Positions 35,714 to 48,685 of a stretch of DNA of 64,000 bases are shown piece by piece (within the stretch, counting starts at the first letter, position 1; every line of letters starts with the position of its first letter). The notes under the pieces are model-generated. The model had not been told where the DNA came from, made no database searches, and was given only the letters and a program-made list of their open reading frames with translations. The stretch lies in NCBI RefSeq assembly GCF_026723865.1, contig NZ_CP113529.1, positions 620,001 through 684,000 of the forward strand, read 5' to 3'. Position numbers and translations under genes: made by a program. This DNA is from Mycobacterium sp. Aquia_216 (GTDB lineage Bacteria; Actinomycetota; Actinomycetes; Mycobacteriales; Mycobacteriaceae).

Positions 35714-36784
35714 ATGAGCAAAGGGCACCCCCGCTCAGTCTGGTGGTCATGGTTGGTCAGCGTGCTGGCTGTGGTCGGACTGGGCCTGGGCCTGACGACG
35801 GTCCCGGCAGCTGCATCGCCGTCAACCCTGGCACAGGACCGGTTCCGCGACGCGCCCATCTTCCCGCTGGACCCCGCCGCGATCGCGGCGCAAGTCGGAC
35901 CGCAGGTCGTCGACATCAGCACCCGGTTCGGCTACAACAACGCGATAGGGGCCGGAACCGGCATCGTGATCGATCCCGCCGGCGTGGTGCTGACCAACAA
36001 CCACGTGATCTCGGCGGCCACCGACATCAGCGCGTTCGACGTCGGCAATGGTCAGACCTACGCCGTCGACGTGATCGGGTACTCCCGCAGCGCCGACATC
36101 GCGGTGCTGCAGCTGCGGGGCGCGGGCGGCCTGCCTGCCGCCGTTATCGGTGGCGGCGTCGCGATCGGGGAGCCGGTCGTGGCGCTCGGCAACACCCATG
36201 GCCAGGGCGGGGCGCCCAGCGTGGTGCCGGGCCGAGTCGTCGCCCTCAACCAGAGCGTCTCGGCCACCGACACCCTCACCGGTGCCAACGAAAGCCTGGG
36301 CGGGTTGATCCAGGCCGACACCGCGATCAAGCCCGGCGACTCGGGTGGGCCGCTGGTCAACAACGCCGGGCAGGTGGTCGGGGTGGACACGGCCGCCACC
36401 GACAGCTACAAGATGTCGGGCGGTCAGGGTTTCGCCATTCCGATCGGTCGCGCGATGGGCGTGGCGGGTCAGATCCGGTCCGGCGCCGGTTCCAACACCG
36501 TGCACATCGGCCCCACGGCCTTCCTCGGCCTGGGCGTTGCCGAGAACGGTGGCAATGGCGCGGGAGTTCAGCGCCTGGTCGACGGCGGTCCCGCCGCGGG
36601 CAGTGGAATCGCGCCCGGCGACATCATCACCGCCGTCGACAACGTCCCGATCAACGGCCCCACGGCGATGACGGATGTGCTCGTCCCGCACCATCCCGGG
36701 GACGTCATCACGCTGCACTGGCGCTCTGCTCAAGGCGGCGACCGCAGCGCGCCCGTGACATTGGGAGACGGGCCGCCGGCCTGA
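35714..36784 (+). CDS. pepA: Secreted trypsin-like serine protease with PDZ domain (PepA/Mtb32A)
   Basis: A 356-residue exported protease: signal peptide about 1-34 ending PAAA, a chymotrypsin-fold domain with catalytic His97 (NNHV), Asp128 (SADIAVL) and Ser210 (KPGDSGGPL), and a C-terminal PDZ domain (about 265-350, with GPAAGSGIAPGDIIT). Length is close to M. tuberculosis PepA (Rv0125). AGGGAGG precedes the ATG at 35714. Likely acts outside the membrane in protein quality control or processing. Confidence 0.95.
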   Translation: MSKGHPRSVWWSWLVSVLAVVGLGLGLTTVPAAASPSTLAQDRFRDAPIFPLDPAAIAAQVGPQVVDISTRFGYNNAIGAGTGIVIDPAGVVLTNNHVISAATDISAFDVGNGQTYAVDVIGYSRSADIAVLQLRGAGGLPAAVIGGGVAIGEPVVALGNTHGQGGAPSVVPGRVVALNQSVSATDTLTGANESLGGLIQADTAIKPGDSGGPLVNNAGQVVGVDTAATDSYKMSGGQGFAIPIGRAMGVAGQIRSGAGSNTVHIGPTAFLGLGVAENGGNGAGVQRLVDGGPAAGSGIAPGDIITAVDNVPINGPTAMTDVLVPHHPGDVITLHWRSAQGGDRSAPVTLGDGPPA

Positions 36785-36893
36785 TCCCGACCCGCGTACG
36801 TGCTGGCCGGCGGCCAATTCGGTTGCAGTCACGGCAAATTAGCTGGGTGATTCCGACAGGCCCGCCTCGGGTACACGTGGCATCGTGGAATTG

Positions 36894-38674
<1,781 letters not shown>

Positions 38675-38678
<4 letters not shown>

Positions 38679-38731
38679 CCCGCGCCCACGACGATGCAGT
38701 GCGAACCGACGAGGAGGAGTGGCGCCCATGA
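38675..38731 (+). CDS. 18-codon linker ORF between treS and mak
   Basis: This frame ([18 protein letters not shown]) starts in an ATGA shared with the treS stop and ends in an ATGA shared with the mak start. It carries GAGGAGGAG near its end, which serves as the mak ribosome site. It may be a translational coupling device and not a functional peptide. Existence of the overlaps is directly visible; function is inferred. Confidence 0.4.
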
Positions 38732-40077
38732 CCCAGTCAGCCAAGCTGCCTTGGAGCGAATGGCTGCCACAGCAACGTTGGTATGCCGGCCGCAACCGTG
38801 AGCTGTCCAGCGCCGAACCCGCGGTCGTCGTCCCGCTGCGTGACGGCCTCGACCTGGTGCTCGTCGACGCCACCTACACCAGCGGGCCCCCGGAGCGCTA
38901 TCAGGTGTTGGTGGGCTGGGACGTCGAGCCGTTCACCGAGTTCAACACGGTTGCCACCATCGGCTCGGCCGATGACCAGACCGGCTACGACGCGCTGTAC
39001 GAAACCGAGGCGCCCAAGTTTCTGTTGTCGCTGATCGACACGGCTGCCGCCCGCGACTCCTCCGGCACCCAGGTGGTGTTCCGCAAGGAGCCGGGTGTCA
39101 CGCTTCCGCTGGACGCGATGCCGCGGGTCGCCGATGCCGAGCAGTCCAACACCAGCGTGATCTTCGATCGATCCGCCATCTTCAAGGTCTTCCGGCGGGT
39201 CAGTAGCGGTATCAACCCGGACATCGAGTTGAACCGGGTGCTGGGCAGGGCCGGCAACCCCAATGTGGCCCGGCTGCTGGGCACCTACGAGATCGCCGGT
39301 GCCGACGGCGCCGAGGACACGGCGTGCCCGTTGGGCATGGTCACCGAGTTCGAGTCCAACGCCGCCGAAGGCTGGGCGATGGCCACGGCCAGCGTTCGCG
39401 ACCTGTTCGCCGAGGGCGACCTGTACGCCTACGAGGTCGGCGGCGACTTCGCCGGTGAGTCCTACCGGCTCGGGGAGGCCGTCGCGTCGGTGCACGCCAC
39501 GCTGGCCGAATCCCTCGGAACGGCGCAAGCCACCTTCCCGGTGGACAACGTGCTGGCGCGGCTGGCCTCGACCGCGGCGCTGGTCCCCGAACTCGAGGAG
39601 CACGTGGCCTCGATCGAACAGCGCTTCGGCAAGCTGGTCGGCGAGACGATCACCGTTCAGCGGGTACACGGCGATCTGCATCTGGGCCAGGTGCTGCGCA
39701 CCCCGGAGAGCTGGGTGCTGATCGACTTCGAGGGGGAGCCGGGCCAGCCGCTGGACGAACGACGGGCCCCGGATTCACCGCTGCGCGACGTGGCCGGCGT
39801 GTTGCGGTCGTTCGAGTACGCCGCCTACGGGCCGCTGGTCGACCACGGGGGCGACAAGCAGCTGGCTGCCCGCGCCCGGGAATGGGTCGAGCGCAATCGC
39901 AGCGCGTTCTGCGACGGATACGCGGCCGCGTCGGATGCCGATCCCCGGGACTCCGCGCAGCTGCTGGCCGCCTACGAACTCGACAAGGCCGTGTACGAGG
40001 CCGGCTACGAGGCGCGGCACCGGCCGGGGTGGTTGCCGATCCCGCTGCGGTCCATCGCCCGGCTCACCGCCGTCTAG
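38728..40077 (+). CDS. mak: Maltokinase (ATP:maltose 1-phosphotransferase)
   Basis: A 449-residue aminoglycoside-phosphotransferase-fold kinase: an N-terminal cap ([20 protein letters not shown]), [15 protein letters not shown] with the ATP-binding Lys, the catalytic [10 protein letters not shown], and [16 protein letters not shown] as the metal motif. It makes maltose-1-phosphate for GlgE. Start at ATG 38728 with GAGGAGGAG upstream. Order treS-mak matches Rv0126-Rv0127. Confidence 0.95.
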   Translation: MTQSAKLPWSEWLPQQRWYAGRNRELSSAEPAVVVPLRDGLDLVLVDATYTSGPPERYQVLVGWDVEPFTEFNTVATIGSADDQTGYDALYETEAPKFLLSLIDTAAARDSSGTQVVFRKEPGVTLPLDAMPRVADAEQSNTSVIFDRSAIFKVFRRVSSGINPDIELNRVLGRAGNPNVARLLGTYEIAGADGAEDTACPLGMVTEFESNAAEGWAMATASVRDLFAEGDLYAYEVGGDFAGESYRLGEAVASVHATLAESLGTAQATFPVDNVLARLASTAALVPELEEHVASIEQRFGKLVGETITVQRVHGDLHLGQVLRTPESWVLIDFEGEPGQPLDERRAPDSPLRDVAGVLRSFEYAAYGPLVDHGGDKQLAARAREWVERNRSAFCDGYAAASDADPRDSAQLLAAYELDKAVYEAGYEARHRPGWLPIPLRSIARLTAV

Positions 40078-40111
40078 CAGGCCGCTGCGTCGGCGACGGG
40101 GATTTGAAAGC

Positions 40112-40801
40112 ATGTCCCGTGTGGCAAGTGAGGTTTTCGACAGCGAGGCTCGATTGTCGTGGGTGCTGGCCGGGTTGGCCGGTGTCCTGGGGGCGACCGC
40201 ATTTACCCACTCCGAGGGCTACTTTGTCACCTTCATGACCGGGAATGCCCAGCGCGCGGTGCTGGGGTACTTCCGGCATGACGTGCTGCTGTCGATATCG
40301 GCGGGGGTGCTGATGCTGTGCTTCGTCACCGGCGTGGTGGTCGCGTCGGCGTGCCGTCGCCGGTTCTGGTCGGCGCACCCGCACGGACCGACCGTGCTGA
40401 CCACCTTCAGCCTGATCGCCGCCACCGCGCTCGACGTGGTCGACGAGGGGTGGCAGGAGAACATGCTCGATTTCGCGCCGATCATGCTGGTCGTTTTCGG
40501 CGTCGGCGCGTTGAACACGTCGTTCGTCAAGAACGGCGAGGTGTCGGTGCCGTTGAGCTATGTGACCGGCACCCTGGTCAAGATGGGCCAGGGCATCGAA
40601 CGGCACCTCGCCGGCGGAACTGCGGCGGACTGGCTCGGGTACTTCCTGCTGCTCGCGAGTTTCATGCTGGGCGCCGCGGTCGGTGGCTGCATCAGCCTGG
40701 TGGTCAATGGCACCTGGATGCTGGTGGTGGCCTCCGGCGTGTGCGCGATGACAACCGGCATCACCTACTTCCACATGGACCGGCGCGCCGCCCTAGATTA
40801 G
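40112..40801 (+). CDS. DUF1275/YoaK-like membrane protein (Rv0128-like)
   Basis: A 229-residue protein with about six hydrophobic spans. The opening AGVLGATAFTHSEGYFVTFMTGN matches the YoaK/DUF1275 signature (a Thr-Gly-Asn motif near the end of the first spans), and later spans include MTGITYF-like segments. Role unknown. It follows mak by 34 bases on the same strand and could share its transcript; a strong hairpin terminator follows at 40820. Confidence 0.8.
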   Translation: MSRVASEVFDSEARLSWVLAGLAGVLGATAFTHSEGYFVTFMTGNAQRAVLGYFRHDVLLSISAGVLMLCFVTGVVVASACRRRFWSAHPHGPTVLTTFSLIAATALDVVDEGWQENMLDFAPIMLVVFGVGALNTSFVKNGEVSVPLSYVTGTLVKMGQGIERHLAGGTAADWLGYFLLLASFMLGAAVGGCISLVVNGTWMLVVASGVCAMTTGITYFHMDRRAALD

Positions 40802-40819
40802 TCCGGGGCAACCAACCAG

Positions 40820-40856
40820 CATCGGCAGCGGCGCCGACCGGGCGCCACTGCCGATG
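40820..40856 (+). terminator. Strong hairpin terminator between convergent genes
   Basis: CATCGGCAG and CTGCCGATG pair perfectly, extended inward by GGCGCC/GGCGCC with one C-A mismatch and a GACCG loop. That is a 16-position stem, followed on the plus strand by TGGTTTT. It lies between the Rv0128-like gene and convergent fbpC. Confidence 0.7.
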
Positions 40857-40871
40857 GTGGTTTTGGGTGGG

Positions 40872-42163
<1,292 letters not shown>

Positions 42164-42991
42164 TCACGCCACTAGGCGACGCAAAAGCGTTGAGGCCGTG
42201 GCAATTCCGAGCACGGCCGCCATGATCAACACGACTATGCCCAGCGGGTGCAGCGGGGTGCCGATCAACAGCGCCCGCAGGGCGTCGACCTCGTAGCTCA
42301 GCGGGTTGACGGTGCTCAGCACACGCAGCCACGAGGGCATGACGTCGACCGGGTACAGCGCGTTGGACGCGAAGAACAACGGCATCGTGATGGCCTGCCC
42401 GATGCCCATCAGACGATCTCGGCTGCGAACCAGCCCGGCCAATGTCATCGACAGGCAAGCGAAGAACGCGGCGCCGAGCATGACGACGCTCATCGCCGCC
42501 AGGATTCGCAGCGGGTTGACGGTCAGGCCGACCCGCATCAGATAAGCGAGCGCCAGCACGCCGACGACCTGGGCGACCGAGCGCACCCCGGCCGCGAACG
42601 CCTTGCCGGTGATCAGTGCCGACGCCGGCGCCGGCGTCACCATCAGCTTGGCCAGCACGCCGGCGTCTCGATCCCAAATGATCTGTATGCCATAGAAAAT
42701 CGAGATGAACAGCGCCGACTGGGCGATGATGCCCGGTGCCAGGAAAGCCAGATAGGACACCGATCCGGTGTTGATCACGTGCAACTTGCTGAATGTCGTT
42801 CCGAAGATCAGCAGCCACAACGCCGGTTGCACCATTCGGGTGACAAGTTCGGTGCGGTCATGCCGCAGCTTCTGCAATTCGACGATCGCGAACGCCCCCA
42901 TGCGGCCGAACGTTGCGCTGACCCGTTGCCAACCGCGCGGTGCGCGCACCAGGGTGGCTGCCGGCATTTCGCTGGCGTGATCAACTCGCAC
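42164..42991 (-). CDS. ABC-2 type transporter permease (DrrB-like)
   Basis: A 275-residue membrane protein with six predicted spans and the ABC-2 exporter pattern (MVQPALWLLIFGTTFSKL, LAPGIIAQSALFISIFYGIQIIWDRDAGVLAKLMVTP, NPLSYEVDALRALL). The start is uncertain: GTG at 42989-42991 has AAGG at reasonable spacing, while TTG at 43000 or ATG at 42967 are alternatives. It overlaps the ATPase gene by several bases, so the two form one exporter, probably for a drug or lipid. Confidence 0.85.
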   Translation of the reverse strand: MRVDHASEMPAATLVRAPRGWQRVSATFGRMGAFAIVELQKLRHDRTELVTRMVQPALWLLIFGTTFSKLHVINTGSVSYLAFLAPGIIAQSALFISIFYGIQIIWDRDAGVLAKLMVTPAPASALITGKAFAAGVRSVAQVVGVLALAYLMRVGLTVNPLRILAAMSVVMLGAAFFACLSMTLAGLVRSRDRLMGIGQAITMPLFFASNALYPVDVMPSWLRVLSTVNPLSYEVDALRALLIGTPLHPLGIVVLIMAAVLGIATASTLLRRLVA

Positions 42992-43811
42992 GGCTGGCAA
43001 CCTTTCTACTGGACCGGATCTCGCGGAAATCGGATGTCGATGATTCGGGCGACGGGTCGCCGCGCAGGTCCGAAGAGGCGTAGTGGCGGAATACGTCCTC
43101 GAGCGTGGCGCCGGGGCAGACCTTGGACTTCAACTCGGTGGGAGTGCCGACGGCGCGTAGGACGCCGCGATGCATCAGCGCGACGCGATCGCACAAGGCG
43201 TCGGCTTCCTCCATGTAGTGCGTGGTCAGCAGCACGGTCATGCCGAACTGGGCCTGCATGCGCTGGACCTGAGTCCACACGCCGTCGCGGGCGATCGGGT
43301 CCAGACCGACCGTCGGCTCGTCGAGCACCAGCAGTGAGGGGCGATTGACCAGCGCCTGCGCCACTTCCAGGCGACGCACCATGCCGCCCGAATAGGTCCC
43401 CGCCAGCCGGTCGGCCACGTCGAGCAGCGCCATGGCAACCAGCGCCTGCTCGACACGGTCGGCACGCTCGGCGCGCGGCACGCCGTACAGCCGGACGAAC
43501 CATTCCACGTTCTGCCGGCCGGTCAGTGCGGGCTCGATCGAAAGTTGTTGCGGCACATAGCCGATATTGCTACGAATGTCGATGGTCTGGCGGCGGGAGT
43601 CCAGCCCGAAGATGCGCAGTTCACCGCGCTGCACCGGGGTCAGCGTGGTGAGCATCCGCACCAGCGTCGTCTTTCCCGCGCCGTTGGGTCCGAGCAGGCC
43701 CATCGTTTCGCCGGGCCGCACCTGCAACGTCAAGTCGTCGACGGCGGTAAACCGGCCGTAGTGGAAGGTCAGGTGCCGGCAGTCGATTGCCATCGGTAGT
43801 AATTTCGTCAT
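42981..43811 (-). CDS. ABC transporter ATP-binding protein (DrrA-like)
   Basis: A 276-residue nucleotide-binding subunit: Walker A GPNGAGKT, Q-loop YVPQQLS, signature YSGGMVRRLE, Walker B LLVLDEPTVGLDP, and His in TTHYMEEAD. The family is DrrA/NodI exporters. It starts in an ATGA overlap with the MarR gene stop and overlaps the permease downstream, giving a marR-ATPase-permease operon likely induced by its own export substrate. Confidence 0.93.
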   Translation of the reverse strand: MTKLLPMAIDCRHLTFHYGRFTAVDDLTLQVRPGETMGLLGPNGAGKTTLVRMLTTLTPVQRGELRIFGLDSRRQTIDIRSNIGYVPQQLSIEPALTGRQNVEWFVRLYGVPRAERADRVEQALVAMALLDVADRLAGTYSGGMVRRLEVAQALVNRPSLLVLDEPTVGLDPIARDGVWTQVQRMQAQFGMTVLLTTHYMEEADALCDRVALMHRGVLRAVGTPTELKSKVCPGATLEDVFRHYASSDLRGDPSPESSTSDFREIRSSRKVASRAS

Positions 43812-44269
43812 GGTCGTCTCTCCTGTAATCTGCGGGCCACCGTGTCGAGAACCTCCAACCCCTTTGTCAGAGAATTGATTTGGTCGTGATCGAGTTCGCC
43901 CAACACCTCGGACAGCAGCGCGCGCCGGGCCGCTCGCGATGCGTCGATGATCTGCTGGGTGGTCTCGGCGAGCCGAAGCTGGCAGGCGCGTCGGTCCGTA
44001 TCGTCGACGGTTCGGATCAGTGAGCCGTTGGCCACCAGCTTGGAGACCAGCGTCGAGGCGGTGTTGGGCACCAGCCCAAGGTCGCCTGCCGCGGCACGGA
44101 CCGAGATTCCCGGCCGCCGGCCGACCAGCCAGAGCAGCTCTGACTGTGACTCGGTGAACCGCGCGGAGTCGAGTCCCCGGCCGGCAGACCTGCGTAGCTG
44201 GCGGCGGAATCGGCCGACGACGCCGAACACGTCGGTGACCAGGTCGGTGCGTGATCCCAGCGCTTGCAT
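43808..44269 (-). CDS. MarR-family transcriptional regulator
   Basis: A 153-residue winged-helix regulator with helix-turn-helix VRAAAGDLGLVPNTASTLVSKLVANG and wing RTVDDTDRRACQLRLAE. It leads the operon with the ABC exporter (4-base overlap). It is likely a repressor of that operon acting on the AT-rich repeats just upstream. Confidence 0.88.
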   Translation of the reverse strand: MQALGSRTDLVTDVFGVVGRFRRQLRRSAGRGLDSARFTESQSELLWLVGRRPGISVRAAAGDLGLVPNTASTLVSKLVANGSLIRTVDDTDRRACQLRLAETTQQIIDASRAARRALLSEVLGELDHDQINSLTKGLEVLDTVARRLQERRP

Positions 44270-44273
44270 ATAC

Positions 44274-44309
44274 AGCTCTGTTTACGAGCTATATATGTGT
44301 GCCAGCTAT
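44274..44309. promoter_or_regulatory. Inverted and direct repeats upstream of the MarR gene
   Basis: AGCTC (44274-44278) and GAGCT (44286-44290) form an inverted repeat with a 7-base gap, and AGCTAT is repeated at 44287-44292 and 44304-44309. The region is AT-rich and lies 5-40 bases upstream of the MarR start, where a MarR autoregulatory operator would be expected. Binding is inferred. Confidence 0.4.
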
Positions 44310-44327
44310 GTAGGGCTTATATCTGGG

Positions 44328-44825
44328 CTACTTGTCCAGGTGGTGCAGCATGACGTCCGTCACGGTGCCGTCATCGACGCTGGTCGTCATGTAGCTGCGG
44401 AACGGCTGACGGCGGCGGTCGGTGGGCGAGCCCGGGTTGAGCAGGCGCAGCCCGGTCTTGGTGGTGCTATCCCACGGAATGTGGCTGTGTCCGAAAACCA
44501 GCACCTCGCTGTCCGGATACAGCCGCGACATCCGGGCTTCGCGGCCGGATGAGGCGCCGGTTTCGTGCACGACCGTGAAGCGCACGCCCGCCAACGTCAC
44601 GTCCGCACGCTCCGGCAGTCGCGCCCGCAACTCCGGGCCGTCGTTGTTGCCCCAGCATCCGATCAGCCGCGCGGCCCTGGACTCCAGCTCGTCGAGCAAC
44701 TCGAGCGCGATCCAGTCGCCGGCATGGATGACGACGTCGGCCCGCTCGACTTCCTCCCACACCCGCGCGGGCAGATCGCGGGCGCGCACCGGGACATGGG
44801 TATCGGCAATCAACAGCAGCCTCAC
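44328..44825 (-). CDS. YfcE-type metallophosphoesterase
   Basis: A 165-residue calcineurin-like phosphodiesterase/phosphatase: Asp8-x-His10 in LLIADTHVP, HAGDW, GCWGNNDGPE and GHSHIPW provide the bimetal ligands. I prefer the GTG at 44823-44825, the usual N-terminus. An ATG at 44873 overlaps the mmpL stop and would add 16 residues. A diverged copy of its first 15 codons lies at 49761-49805 beside htdZ, and that similarity ends exactly at this GTG. Substrate unknown. Confidence 0.83.
   Translation of the reverse strand: MRLLLIADTHVPVRARDLPARVWEEVERADVVIHAGDWIALELLDELESRAARLIGCWGNNDGPELRARLPERADVTLAGVRFTVVHETGASSGREARMSRLYPDSEVLVFGHSHIPWDSTTKTGLRLLNPGSPTDRRRQPFRSYMTTSVDDGTVTDVMLHHLDK
44781..44825. 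repeat. 45-bp direct repeat, left copy
   Basis: 40 of 45 positions match 49761-49805 in the same orientation. The left copy is the 5' end of the intact metallophosphoesterase gene. The two copies are 4,980 bp apart and bound the mmpL-mmpS-regulator-DsbA-DUF302 segment. Confidence 0.8.
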
Positions 44826-44869
44826 CAACCCATTGTGGGCGTTCTTCGTGGTCTGTCGGCCGCCGGCCT

Positions 44870-47785
44870 TCATCCCGCTGTCTGGAGCTTGGTGGCTGGC
44901 GTCGAGACACCCTCACCGGGAAGAGGCGAACGAACGAGTCGACGCGGTCCGGATGGCCGGAGCAGTTGGCCGGCCGGCCGCGGGCGCACGCGGATCGGCC
45001 ACCAGAACCAGCGCCCGAGCAGCGCTGCGATCGACGGTGTCATCAAGGAGCGCACGACGAGAGTGTCGAAGAGCAGGCCGAGTCCAATTGTGGTGCCGGC
45101 CTGACCGATCGAGCGGAGATCGCTGGCGGCCATGGACATCATGGTGAAGGCGAAAACGAGCCCCGCAACCGTCACGACACCACCCGTCTCCCCTATCGAA
45201 CGGATGATGCCGGTTTTCAGCCCGGCGCCGAACTCCTCCTGAAACCGTGACACCAGCAACAAGTTGTAGTCGGAACCGACAGCCAGCAGAATGATCAACC
45301 CGAACACCGGTGCGATCCAGTTCAGGTCCAAGCCCAAGATATGTTGCCACACCAGCACCGACAGCCCGAAGGCGGCGCCGAGTGAGAGTAGAACCGTACC
45401 GACGATCACCAGGGACGCCACCAACGCCCGGGTGATGAGCACCATAACGGCGAAAATGAGTGTCAGAGCGGCGATTCCGACGATGAGCAGGTCGTATTGA
45501 GATCCTGCCTGGATGTCGCGGTATATCGCCGCAGTGCCGGCGAGGTAGAACTTGGCGTCGGTCAGGGCCGTGCCCTTCACGGCTTGCTGCGCAGCCGCCA
45601 GTTCCGGCTTGACCGCGGAGATGCCTGCCGGAGTCGCAGGATCCGTGTCGTGAATGATGACAAAGCGCGCAGCCTTGCCGTCCGGTGAAAGGAATAGCTT
45701 CAAACCCCGCTGAAAGTCCGCATTTTGGAACGCTTCCGGAGGAAGGTAGAAGTAGTCCCCGCTTCTGGAGGCGTCGAAGGCCTGGCCCATCGCGCCCGCC
45801 GTGTCTGTCATCTGTGCCATTTGCGCGACCAGACCCGAGAAGCTGCTGTGCATCGTTAGCAGGGTGTCCTGCATCGACTGGGCGATGGCGATGATCGGCG
45901 GGAACTCAGCGAGCATCTGAGGCAATGTGGCATCGACATTGTTCAGGTCGCTGATCAGCGTGCTCATGTTCTCGCTGAATTTGTCCACACCGTCGATCGC
46001 CTCGAATACCGACCTGGAGGCCCAGCACACCGGGATGTTGAAACAGTGTGGCTCCCAATATAGATAGCCGCGGAGCGGCCTGGCGAAGTCATCGAAATCC
46101 GCTAGATGGTCTCGCATCCCGTCCAGCGTGGCCTGCATGGCGTGCATATCGCCGACCATGTGACGGGTCGCGCCGCTCATTTGTCCTAGCAGGCCCTGCA
46201 TTCGCTGCATCGAGCCGATCATGGCGCCAAGGTCGTCGCTCATCTTGAGCATGTCGGCCGTCCGGTCCTTCATGAATTGGAGGTTCTGCTGGATCGGGAT
46301 CGATTGAGCGCTGATCTGGAACGGTATGGACGTGTGCTCGATCGGCCCGCCCAATGGACGCGTGATGCTTTGCACCATGGCGATTCCCGGCGCTCGGAAG
46401 ACATCTTTGGCGACCCTGTCGAGGATGATCATGTCACCGCTATTGCGCATGTCGTGATCGCTCTCGATCATCAGGATATCGGGATTCATTGTCGCGGCGC
46501 TGAAATGCCGCTCCGCAGCGGCATATCCGACATTCGACGGTAGGTTGCTCGGTACGTAGAAGCGATCGTTGTAGCTGATCTTCATGCTCGGCATGATGAG
46601 GATGCCGACGATGGCGATGGCTAGTGAGACCGCGAACACCGGACCGGGCCAACGCACCGCAGCGGTGCCGATGCGCCGCCATCGCCGGACTTTGACAGCC
46701 CGTTTCGCGTCGAGTAGGCCGAATCGGCTGGCTACGGTGACCACGGCCGGCGCGGCGGTGAGCGCACCGGCCACGACAACGAGCAGCCCCAATGCGGACG
46801 GAATGCCCAGCGCCTTGAAGTACGACAGTCGTGCCAAGTGGAGGCAGAAGGTGGCCCCGGCGATGGTCAGCCCCGAGCCCAGAATGATATGGAATGTCCC
46901 GCGAAACATCTTGTAATAGGCGGTCTCTCGATCCTGACCGGCTAGGCGCGCCTCCTGGTACCGACCGATGAGAAAGATCGCGTAATCGGTTCCTGCCGCG
47001 ATCGCCAAGGACGACAACATGGCAACGACGAATGTGGAAAATCCCAACAAACCGTTGTTCCCGAGGAGCGCCACCAGTCCTCGGGCCGTTCCCATTTCGA
47101 AGCCGACCATGACGAGAACTAGAAGCACCGTGCTGATGGAACGGTAGGCGATGAACAGCATGATCATGATGACCACCCCTGTCACGCCCATCATCTTGAA
47201 CATGCTCTTGTCGGCGGCTTCGTTCATGTCTGTGGTCAGGGGCGCGGCGCCCGTGACGTATACCCTCAGGCCGTTGGGCGGTCCGGACCCGTCAACGATC
47301 TCCCGGACCGCTTTGACGGACTTGTTTCCCTGGGTGCTGCCCTGGTCTCCGGCCAAATTGAGTTGGACGTAAGCAGCTTTACCGTCTCGGCTCTGGACGC
47401 CGGCGGCGGTTAACGCGTCCCCCCAGAGGTTCTGCACATGCTGCACGTGTTTGGAGTCGGTGTTTAATCTTCGCACGAGGCCGTCGAAGTAGCGGTGCGC
47501 CTCATCTCCGAGCGGGTGATCGCTCTCGAGGACGATCATCGCGATGCTGTCGGAGTCCGACTCGTGAAAAGTCTTGCCGATGTGTTTGGCGGCGATCATT
47601 GCCGGCGCGTCTTGTGGCGACATCGTCACCGCGTGGGTCCGCGCGACTGATTCGATCGGCGGCACAAGCACATTGAGGGCGACGGTCAGCAGCAGCCACG
47701 CCACCAGGATCGGCACCGCCAACCTGCGGACGAATCGTGGGAATCTCGGGCGGATCTCGCCTTGGGAGGCGTTGTCAGCGTTCAT
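44870..47785 (-). CDS. MmpL-family RND transporter
   Basis: A 971-residue RND protein with the MmpL layout: an N-terminal span (VPILVAWLLLTVALNVLVPP), a first periplasmic domain, five spans with the sterol-sensing-like cluster (TGVVIMIMLFIAYRS, AIAAGTDYAIFLIGRYQE), a large second periplasmic domain with coiled-coil-forming helices (about 520-680), and a second set of spans including AVGSDYNLLLVSRFQEE. The paired MmpS gene ends in an ATGA overlap with this start. MmpS/MmpL pairs export lipids, siderophores or drugs using proton motive force. Closest group is MmpL4/MmpL5-like by length; substrate unknown. Confidence 0.93.
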   Translation of the reverse strand: MNADNASQGEIRPRFPRFVRRLAVPILVAWLLLTVALNVLVPPIESVARTHAVTMSPQDAPAMIAAKHIGKTFHESDSDSIAMIVLESDHPLGDEAHRYFDGLVRRLNTDSKHVQHVQNLWGDALTAAGVQSRDGKAAYVQLNLAGDQGSTQGNKSVKAVREIVDGSGPPNGLRVYVTGAAPLTTDMNEAADKSMFKMMGVTGVVIMIMLFIAYRSISTVLLVLVMVGFEMGTARGLVALLGNNGLLGFSTFVVAMLSSLAIAAGTDYAIFLIGRYQEARLAGQDRETAYYKMFRGTFHIILGSGLTIAGATFCLHLARLSYFKALGIPSALGLLVVVAGALTAAPAVVTVASRFGLLDAKRAVKVRRWRRIGTAAVRWPGPVFAVSLAIAIVGILIMPSMKISYNDRFYVPSNLPSNVGYAAAERHFSAATMNPDILMIESDHDMRNSGDMIILDRVAKDVFRAPGIAMVQSITRPLGGPIEHTSIPFQISAQSIPIQQNLQFMKDRTADMLKMSDDLGAMIGSMQRMQGLLGQMSGATRHMVGDMHAMQATLDGMRDHLADFDDFARPLRGYLYWEPHCFNIPVCWASRSVFEAIDGVDKFSENMSTLISDLNNVDATLPQMLAEFPPIIAIAQSMQDTLLTMHSSFSGLVAQMAQMTDTAGAMGQAFDASRSGDYFYLPPEAFQNADFQRGLKLFLSPDGKAARFVIIHDTDPATPAGISAVKPELAAAQQAVKGTALTDAKFYLAGTAAIYRDIQAGSQYDLLIVGIAALTLIFAVMVLITRALVASLVIVGTVLLSLGAAFGLSVLVWQHILGLDLNWIAPVFGLIILLAVGSDYNLLLVSRFQEEFGAGLKTGIIRSIGETGGVVTVAGLVFAFTMMSMAASDLRSIGQAGTTIGLGLLFDTLVVRSLMTPSIAALLGRWFWWPIRVRPRPAGQLLRPSGPRRLVRSPLPGEGVSTPATKLQTAG

Positions 47786-48252
47786 GCGGCTTTCACCAGA
47801 CAGGAAGTTTGGGCGTGGCGCCCGATTGAAACGTGTTCGTTCGTCACCTGGCCGTTGACGGTGATACGGCACCCGATGTTGTCGCTATTGCCCTGCGCTA
47901 CAACGCTGGCGATCACGGCCGGCACTGTCGTTGCGACCGAAAGGGTCCAGGGCAGGCCGGTAAAGTTCGCCTGTACCGGCTGGTCATTCTTATCCAGGTA
48001 GCTCACGCTTCCTGCCGAGTCTGCGGCCCCGTAGACCTCGTAAGTGACCCGCTTCACGTGCGAAGCTTCGAGCGGCTCGGCGGCCGCGCCGGTTGCGGAA
48101 AAGATCTCGTCGGAGCCGAACACGCCCCGCAGCCGCATGACGGCTTGGCCTCCGAGGGTAATCGCCACCACGACGACGAGCGGCACCCACGTACGTTTCA
48201 CGAACGTCAACACCTCGAGATTCCCTTCGCCGGTGCTCGTCCTTATGGACAA
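47782..48252 (-). CDS. MmpS-family accessory protein
   Basis: A 156-residue protein with one N-terminal membrane span (WVPLVVVVAITLGGQAV) and a periplasmic beta domain with VTYEVYGAADSAGSVSYLD and a conserved two-Cys arrangement (IGCRITVNG, QTSCLVKA). It supports the adjacent MmpL, with which it overlaps by 4 bases. It is divergent from the CstR/CsoR-like gene; the shared 94-bp gap carries an operator-like inverted repeat. Confidence 0.9.
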   Translation of the reverse strand: MSIRTSTGEGNLEVLTFVKRTWVPLVVVVAITLGGQAVMRLRGVFGSDEIFSATGAAAEPLEASHVKRVTYEVYGAADSAGSVSYLDKNDQPVQANFTGLPWTLSVATTVPAVIASVVAQGNSDNIGCRITVNGQVTNEHVSIGRHAQTSCLVKAA

Positions 48253-48259
48253 GCGATGA

Positions 48260-48655
<396 letters not shown>

Positions 48656-48685
48656 TCGCCCGGCTGCGACGGAAGGAAGCAGCAA

